The translations under genes and the position numbers were made by a program. Source: Odoribacteraceae bacterium (lineage in GTDB: Bacteria > Bacteroidota > Bacteroidia > Bacteroidales > Marinifilaceae). From it: a stretch of DNA of 11,304 bases. This document shows positions 7,229 to 11,304 of this stretch, in pieces. Position 1 is the first letter of the stretch. Each line of letters opens with the position of its first letter. Below the pieces are notes generated by a model. It was given only the letters and a program-made list of their open reading frames with translations. It had not been told where the DNA came from and searched no databases. The stretch is taken from positions 1 through 11,304 of the forward strand of contig JAITJA010000149.1 in the NCBI GenBank assembly GCA_031279175.1, written 5' to 3'.

Positions 7229-8305
7229 TTAAAAATGTAACTTGTAGACTACCACGATCACCATCAGCAGCAAGTTCAGCAGGTTGATCGGCAGCAGGTA
7301 TTTCCACTCCAGGCGGAGCAGCTGGTCGATGCGCAGGCGGGGAAACGTCCACTTGAACCACATGATCACGAAGATCATGGCCCCCACCTTGCCGAGAAAC
7401 CAGAAGAGCGAGGGGATATAGTCCATCACCTCGTTAAAGCTCTCCCACCCGGGGACGTGCAGCGGCATCCATCCTCCCAGGAACAGGGTAGCGGCGACGC
7501 CGGCCACGATAAACATGTTCAGGTACTCGGCCAGGTAGAAAAAGCCGAAGTGCATCCCGGAATATTCCGTGTGATACCCGGCTGTCAGCTCGGAATCGGC
7601 TTCCGGCAAGTCGAAAGGCCCGCGGTTCGTCTCCGCCGTCCCTGCCACGAGGTAGACCACGAAGGCGATCAACGCCGGGACATGTCCCTTGAAGAGAAAC
7701 CACCCGTCGGCTTGTCCCTCCACGAGTTCCGTGATCTGCAACGTCCCGGAGAGCACGACCATCGTCAAGATGGATAACCCGATGGACAACTCGTAGCTGA
7801 TCATCTGCGCGCCGCTTCGCATGGCGCCGATCAGCGAGTACTTGTTATTACTGGCCCACCCGGCGAGCAGTATTCCCACGATACCGATCGAGGAGACGGC
7901 TATCAGGAAGAATATCCCGACGTTAAAGTCGAGCACCTGCAAGCCTTTCGCGAACGGGAGACAGGAAAAGGCCGCTACCGAGGCGATGATCACGATATAC
8001 GGCGCCAGGCCAAAGAGAAACCGGTCGACGTGCTTGATCTCGATGATCTCCTTGATCAGCATCTTGATCATGTCCGCGACGCTTTGTAATAACCCGAACG
8101 GCCCCACCCGGTTCGGCCCTAACCGGCACTGGAACCACGCGCACACTTTCCGTTCCACGTAAATCAATGCCAGGGCGATGACCGCGTACCCCAGCAATAA
8201 CGCTAACCCGATAAGGACACACTCTACAACGGTGGCCGCCGCGTCGGGCAGCGCTCCCCGGAGGAGTTGGTCGATCCATTGTGTGATAACTGAAAAATCA
8301 AACAT
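7229..8305 (-). CDS. nuoH: NADH-quinone oxidoreductase subunit H
   Basis: Membrane subunit of complex I that forms the quinone entry tunnel and the E-channel; 358 residues and about eight membrane segments. The family motifs are intact: RLGPNRVGPFGLLQSVADMI (61-80, one of the strongest NuoH signatures) and ETNRGPFDLPEADSELTAGY (225-244), the acidic loop that lines the channel. The following HTEYSGMHFGFFYLAEY also matches. The ATG lies 27 bp after the nuoCD stop. In NADH-dependent operons nuoE, nuoF and nuoG usually stand at exactly this junction; none is present. Confidence 0.98.
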   Translation of the reverse strand: MFDFSVITQWIDQLLRGALPDAAATVVECVLIGLALLLGYAVIALALIYVERKVCAWFQCRLGPNRVGPFGLLQSVADMIKMLIKEIIEIKHVDRFLFGLAPYIVIIASVAAFSCLPFAKGLQVLDFNVGIFFLIAVSSIGIVGILLAGWASNNKYSLIGAMRSGAQMISYELSIGLSILTMVVLSGTLQITELVEGQADGWFLFKGHVPALIAFVVYLVAGTAETNRGPFDLPEADSELTAGYHTEYSGMHFGFFYLAEYLNMFIVAGVAATLFLGGWMPLHVPGWESFNEVMDYIPSLFWFLGKVGAMIFVIMWFKWTFPRLRIDQLLRLEWKYLLPINLLNLLLMVIVVVYKLHF

Positions 8306-8332
8306 CCTTGTTGAACTTTTTATATTGAGAGA

Positions 8333-9946
8333 TTACCGGTCGACGTCCGGCACGATATAATCCAGTGTACCGCCTATCGCGATCAGGTCGGCGATCTTGC
8401 TCCCTCGCGCCAGGTGCGGCACCACCGACACCAGCGGGAAGCTCGTCGAGCGGAACTTCAAGCGGTAGGGGGTCTTCTCGCCCCGGCTCTCGATGTACAC
8501 GCCGAACTCGCCCCGGCTCCCCTCAACGCTCTTGAAATAGCGTCCTTCCGGCAGCTTGATCACCGGCTTTGTCTTCACGGCGAAATCTCCTGCCGGGATA
8601 TTGTCCACCAGTTGCTCGAGGATTCGCAACGACTCCGCGATCTCCTTCACGCGCACCATGTAGCGGTGGAACGAATCCCCACCGGTGTACACGATTTCGT
8701 TGAAGTCCACCTTGTCATACACCCCGTACGGTCTCCGTTTCCGCACGTCGCACGCCCAGCCGGAAGCGCGTCCCGACGGGCCGGTAACCCCGAAGGAAAT
8801 CGCGTCCTCCCGCGACAGCACCCCGATCCCCTCCATCCGTTGCCGCGCGATCACGTTCCCGGTAAAAACCTGGTCGTACTCCTTCAACATCGGGGGCAGG
8901 TACTTGATAAACTCCTTGATGCGCCGCGTGAAATTCGGGTGAATATCGGCAGAAACGCCGCCGATCACGTTATAATGCTGGATCAGCCGCCCGCCGGTTG
9001 TCTCCTCCATGATGTCGAGCACCTTCTCCCGGTCGCGAAACCCGTAGAAAAAGGCCGTCAGCGCGCCCAGGTCCATGCAGAGCGTCGACCAGAAAAGCAG
9101 GTGCGACGACAAGCGGTTCAGCTCGTCCATGATCGTGCGGATATACTTCACGCGTTCCGGCACTTCCAGCTGCAACGCCTCCTCGATACAGAGACACAAG
9201 GCATGTCGGTGCTGGTGCGCGGCCAGGTAATCCAGGCGATCGGCGAGCGGCAGCATCTGCTGGTACGACAGGCTCTCGCACATCTTCTCGATCCCCCGGT
9301 GGATATACCCGCAATGGACGTCGACCTTCTTCACGATCTCCCCCTCGAGCGCCACGCGGAAGCGGAGCACCCCGTGCGTGGCCGGGTGTTGCGGGCCGAT
9401 ATTCACCACGTACTCATCGTCATCGAAGAGCGAGCGCGTCTCCTTCTCACCGTCTTCCCGGTAGGAAACCGTCTCGTCCGGCGACTCGTCGCTCTCCAGC
9501 CGCGCGGGATTCGTGGCCTCGCTGGCGTTATAATCCTTCCTCAGCGGGTATCCCACCCAGTCATTCCGCAAGAACAGGCGGCGCGTGTCGGGGTGACCGG
9601 AGAAGCGGATACCGAAATAGTCATACACCTCTCTCTCGTTCAGGTTCGCCGTCTCCCACAGGTCAGACACCGTGGGCAACGCGGGTCGTTCCCTGTCCGT
9701 TGTCATGGTCTCCACGTACGCGCGGTGCCCCAGCGTCGTTGACTCCAGCAACAGCACCACGCCCAGCGCGTCTCCCCGGTCCACGCCCGTCATGCACGCC
9801 ATAAAGTCGAACAGCATCTCCGCGTCGTCCCGCAGGAAAAGCGCCAGCGCGCGGTAATCCCCGGGCGCCACGGCAAACGTGGGTATCGTCCCGTTCTCCA
9901 CCACCCGCGTTCCCGGTATCTTCGCGACAATCTTATCTTTTAGCAT
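8333..9946 (-). CDS. nuoCD: NADH-quinone oxidoreductase subunit C/D fusion
   Basis: Fused NuoC-NuoD protein of the connecting module, 537 residues. The NuoC part covers about residues 1-140 and carries the 30-kDa signature NEREVYDYFGIRFSGHPDTR (103-122). A hydrophilic, acidic linker follows (about 141-177). The NuoD part (about 178-537) contains NIGPQHPATHGVLRF and GYIHRGIEKM. The two residues that bind the quinone head group are present: H191 and Y240, 49 residues apart, the same spacing as His59/Tyr108 of the bovine 49-kDa subunit. The C-terminus ends DYIVPDVDR, as is typical. NuoD lacks the CxxC nickel ligands of the related hydrogenases, so it is a quinone reductase. The gene lies 4 bp after nuoB and is in one intact frame, so the fusion is real and not a sequencing artefact. 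Confidence 0.98.
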   Translation of the reverse strand: MLKDKIVAKIPGTRVVENGTIPTFAVAPGDYRALALFLRDDAEMLFDFMACMTGVDRGDALGVVLLLESTTLGHRAYVETMTTDRERPALPTVSDLWETANLNEREVYDYFGIRFSGHPDTRRLFLRNDWVGYPLRKDYNASEATNPARLESDESPDETVSYREDGEKETRSLFDDDEYVVNIGPQHPATHGVLRFRVALEGEIVKKVDVHCGYIHRGIEKMCESLSYQQMLPLADRLDYLAAHQHRHALCLCIEEALQLEVPERVKYIRTIMDELNRLSSHLLFWSTLCMDLGALTAFFYGFRDREKVLDIMEETTGGRLIQHYNVIGGVSADIHPNFTRRIKEFIKYLPPMLKEYDQVFTGNVIARQRMEGIGVLSREDAISFGVTGPSGRASGWACDVRKRRPYGVYDKVDFNEIVYTGGDSFHRYMVRVKEIAESLRILEQLVDNIPAGDFAVKTKPVIKLPEGRYFKSVEGSRGEFGVYIESRGEKTPYRLKFRSTSFPLVSVVPHLARGSKIADLIAIGGTLDYIVPDVDR

Positions 9947-9950
9947 CGTA

Positions 9951-10526
9951 TCAATCGTTTGAATGTTGAGATCTTTTCTCTTTTTTATTCTTACCGCCGA
10001 GGAAGCGCTCCACCTTTACTTTCCGTTGCAGTTGCATCAGCCCGTACAGCAACGCTTCCGGGCGCGGCGGGCATCCCGGGACGTACACGTCCACGGGGAT
10101 GATCGTGTCCACGCCTTTCAGCACGTGGTAAGATTCCTTGAACGGGCCGCCCGAGATCGCGCAAGCGCCCATCGCGATCACGTACTTCGGCTCGGCCATC
10201 TGGTCATAGAGGCGTTTCAGCACGGGGGCCATCTTGTGCACTATTGTCCCGGCCACCATGATAAAGTCTGCCTGGCGCGGGCTGGCGCGCGTCACCTCGA
10301 AGCCGAAGCGGGCAAAATCGTAACGGGCCGCGCCGACGGCCATGAACTCGATGCCGCAGCAGCTTGTCGCGAAGGTCAGGGGCCACAACGAGTTCGCGCG
10401 TCCCCAGTTGATCGCGTCGTCGAGGCATCCCACGACGACATTCGCGCCGGATTCCCGGAGGAGGGCCTCGAGGTACTCGTTATCATTGAAGTCCCCCGGC
10501 TTCATGGATTTTATCTTCACTTCCAT
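9951..10526 (-). CDS. nuoB: NADH-quinone oxidoreductase subunit B
   Basis: Subunit holding cluster N2, the [4Fe-4S] centre that reduces quinone; 191 residues from the chosen start. Cluster ligands are all present: the adjacent pair C56-C57 (TSCCGIEFM), C122 (MGACAISGGPF) and C152 (PGCPPRPEALL). The C-terminal 15 or so residues are basic and hydrophilic. I chose the ATG at 10526, which overlaps the end of nuoA by 10 bp. The frame remains open 37 codons further upstream to another ATG, but that stretch lies inside nuoA and reads as a shadow with no family resemblance. A second in-frame ATG at residue 8 is also possible. The overlap implies translational coupling to nuoA. Confidence 0.97.
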   Translation of the reverse strand: MEVKIKSMKPGDFNDNEYLEALLRESGANVVVGCLDDAINWGRANSLWPLTFATSCCGIEFMAVGAARYDFARFGFEVTRASPRQADFIMVAGTIVHKMAPVLKRLYDQMAEPKYVIAMGACAISGGPFKESYHVLKGVDTIIPVDVYVPGCPPRPEALLYGLMQLQRKVKVERFLGGKNKKEKRSQHSND

Positions 10527-10867
10527 TCCAGGGCTCCTTTCTTCCAGGCGTAGGCCAGTCCCAGCCCCAGGATCACGATAAAGAACGAAATACTGATCAG
10601 GCCCGCGCTCCCCAGGTCGCGGGCCGCGAGTGCCCACGGGAAGAGCAGTACCGTCTCCACGTCAAACAGCAGGAAGAGGATGGCAAACAGGTAATACCCT
10701 ACCTTGAATTGCATCCACGACGACCCGCGTGTCGGGATACCGCACTCGTAGGCTTCTCCCTTCTGCCGGTTGAACGTCCGGGGGGAGATCAACCGGGCAA
10801 TACCGAGCGCCGCGACAACCAGAACGATCGCCGTGAGCAAAACGACTACAAATAAAGTCAGGTTCAT
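10517..10867 (-). CDS. nuoA: NADH-quinone oxidoreductase subunit A
   Basis: First gene of the operon; a 116-residue membrane subunit with three membrane segments. The family signature is clear: AYECGIPTRGSSWMQFKVGY (39-58) and the second membrane segment ending FLLFDVETVLLFPWA. The conserved cysteine between TM1 and TM2 (C42) lies in the loop that moves near the quinone cavity in known structures. The length is normal. There is no evident Shine-Dalgarno sequence before the ATG, which is usual in Bacteroidota. The promoter and 5' hairpin lie 42-96 bp upstream. Confidence 0.98.
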   Translation of the reverse strand: MNLTLFVVVLLTAIVLVVAALGIARLISPRTFNRQKGEAYECGIPTRGSSWMQFKVGYYLFAILFLLFDVETVLLFPWALAARDLGSAGLISISFFIVILGLGLAYAWKKGALEWK

Positions 10868-10908
10868 AAGTCCATTATTACTAAAAACATGTTACGTGAT
10901 AGTTTCCT

Positions 10909-10930
10909 CGCGTCTCGAAACGAGGACGCG
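10909..10930 (-). promoter_or_regulatory. Hairpin at the 5' end of the nuo mRNA
   Basis: On the minus strand CGCGTC pairs with GACGCG, and an inner TCG pairs with CGA around a TTT loop, with one bulged C. The hairpin begins right after the -7 box, so it would lie at or within a few bases of the transcript's 5' end. It leaves about 41 nt of unpaired, A/T-rich leader before the nuoA ATG. A 5'-terminal stem of this kind often protects mRNA from decay; that role is inferred. Confidence 0.5.
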
Positions 10931-10963
10931 CAAAGATAGCCTAATTTCTATTGGCAATACCAA
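10931..10963 (-). promoter_or_regulatory. Putative Bacteroidota promoter of the nuo operon
   Basis: The minus strand reads TATCTTTG at 10938-10931, an exact match to the Bacteroidota -7 consensus TAnnTTTG. A TTG in the -33 region lies at 10963-10961, 22 bp upstream, slightly longer than the usual 19-21 bp. A palindrome, TATTG-G-CAATA (10949-10959), falls between the two boxes and could be an operator. The nuoA start is 63 bp downstream of the -7 box. The start site has not been observed, only inferred from the motif. Confidence 0.6.
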
Positions 10964-11119
10964 CCGAAAAACGAAAAAACAGGGGCGTCACGACACGATT
11001 TACCAGGGAGGAAAGGGGATAGCGGGTAACGCGACAAGCAAATAAACAAGTGGACGCGAGGAAAACAGGCAAAAAACCCGTTTTTTCTTGGTTTTCTTGG
11101 TTGTTTCGGGACGGGGCAT
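10964..11119. other. Non-coding spacer upstream of the nuo promoter
   Basis: No convincing gene on either strand. The sequence is richer in A and T than the rest of the window and contains A-rich runs, a 9-bp tandem TTTTCTTGG repeat around 11082-11099, and the weak inverted repeat at 11071-11086. Open frames found here on the minus strand run antisense to the truncated fragment and have no recognisable features. Together with the flanking fragment it looks like degenerated or rearranged DNA. Confidence 0.5.
11071..11086. terminator. Possible weak terminator-like A/T hairpin
   Basis: AAAAAAC-CC-GTTTTTT is a perfect inverted repeat with T-rich sequence on its plus-strand side. The stem is almost all A-T and the loop is only two bases, so it would be a poor hairpin by itself. 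It lies between the nuo promoter and the truncated fragment on the plus strand. It may be a relic of a terminator or only low-complexity sequence. Confidence 0.2.
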
Positions 11120-11304
11120 ACCATCTCCATCCCGGCATCCTCGACCACTCCCACCCGTTCCGGCAGTGTCTTTATCGTCGCCGGTAAACTCAAGAAGCAG
11201 ATCAACGTCGCGCGACCCGACGCGTACGAGTTGTCGCTCGCCATCACCGACCCCAGCACCGGCAGCCCAGATCCTCGAGGCGGCAGCCCAGATCCTCGAG
11301 GCGG
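11120..11304 (+). pseudogene. 5'-truncated surface-protein fragment (Ig-like/BACON-like)
   Basis: Read in frame from 11120, the sequence encodes TISIPASSTTPTRSGSVFIV, then AGKLKKQINV and YELSLAITD. This has the pattern of a Bacteroidales beta-sandwich repeat (BACON-like or fimbrial-type: polar strand, R-S-G turn, AG-L-K-K, then a strand of alternating hydrophobic residues). The resemblance is from memory, not a search. No start codon is found in frame: upstream the frame meets TAA at 11027-11029, and the codons between do not look like protein coding. I saw no signal peptide. From about 11260 it passes into a 21-bp tandem repeat and off the window edge, where the frame remains open. It is most likely a remnant of a larger gene, or a gene piece moved by recombination. 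A real start by frameshift upstream cannot be excluded. Confidence 0.4.
11260..11304. repeat. 21-bp tandem repeat at the right edge
   Basis: CGGCAGCCCAGATCCTCGAGG occurs twice exactly (11260-11280 and 11281-11301), and the first three bases of a third copy end the window. Each copy contains the palindrome CCTCGAGG. Twenty-one bases is seven codons, so the reading frame of the adjacent fragment stays open through it (repeating GSPDPRG). The full copy number is outside the window. Confidence 0.85.

Noticed and set aside
8414..9742. 442-codon ORF on the plus strand opposite nuoCD
   Set aside because: It is antisense to a certain gene, is rich in R, H, V and L as GC-rich shadows are, and has no recognisable domain.
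10527..10637. N-terminal extension of NuoB by 37 residues
   Set aside because: The extension lies wholly inside nuoA and has no resemblance to NuoB; the ATG at 10526 gives a normal-length protein.
10948..11259. 103-codon minus-strand ORF at the right end
   Set aside because: It is antisense to the surface-protein-like frame and then runs through low-complexity sequence; its peptide shows no recognisable features.

Overview
The window looks like a chromosomal segment from a GC-rich member of the Bacteroidales (Bacteroidota). Four things point there. The genes encode an eleven-subunit, NuoEFG-less complex I with a fused NuoCD. A TAnnTTTG-type -7 box lies upstream of nuoA, and most starts lack a clear Shine-Dalgarno sequence. 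NuoM carries a TM7 sequence that I recall from Bacteroidota homologues. A coding fragment at the right edge resembles Bacteroidales surface-protein Ig-like domains. The genus cannot be fixed from the sequence alone.

Layout, read on the minus strand from right to left: a divergent, 5'-truncated surface-protein-like fragment and a 21-bp tandem repeat (11120-11304, plus strand); a promoter, possible operator and 5'-UTR hairpin (10909-10963); then nuoA, B, CD, H, I, J, K, L, M, N in tight order (10867 to 828); then a Nudix hydrolase gene 11 bp after nuoN (816-223); then a five-unit, 42-bp palindromic repeat array running off the left edge (1-204). Most nuo junctions are 4 to 27 bp or overlap. The single exception is a 146-bp gap between nuoL and nuoM, which holds two possible hairpins and a 45-codon ORF that ends in an ATGA overlap with the nuoM start.

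Together the nuo genes encode the membrane proton-pumping arm (A, H, J, K, L, M, N) and the quinone-reducing connecting module (B, C/D, I) of respiratory complex I. The NADH-oxidising module (NuoE, F, G) is absent; nuoH follows nuoCD directly. Electrons must therefore enter the NuoI [4Fe-4S] clusters from another donor, with ferredoxin or a flavodoxin-like carrier the obvious candidates, or from a module encoded elsewhere. Quinone-site and proton-channel residues are conserved in most subunits. The exception is NuoM, where the usual TM7 lysine is a leucine. The nuo genes are a recognisable known system. The least explained parts are the repeat array, the nuoL-nuoM gap, the Nudix gene at the end of a respiratory operon, and the truncated fragment at the right edge.
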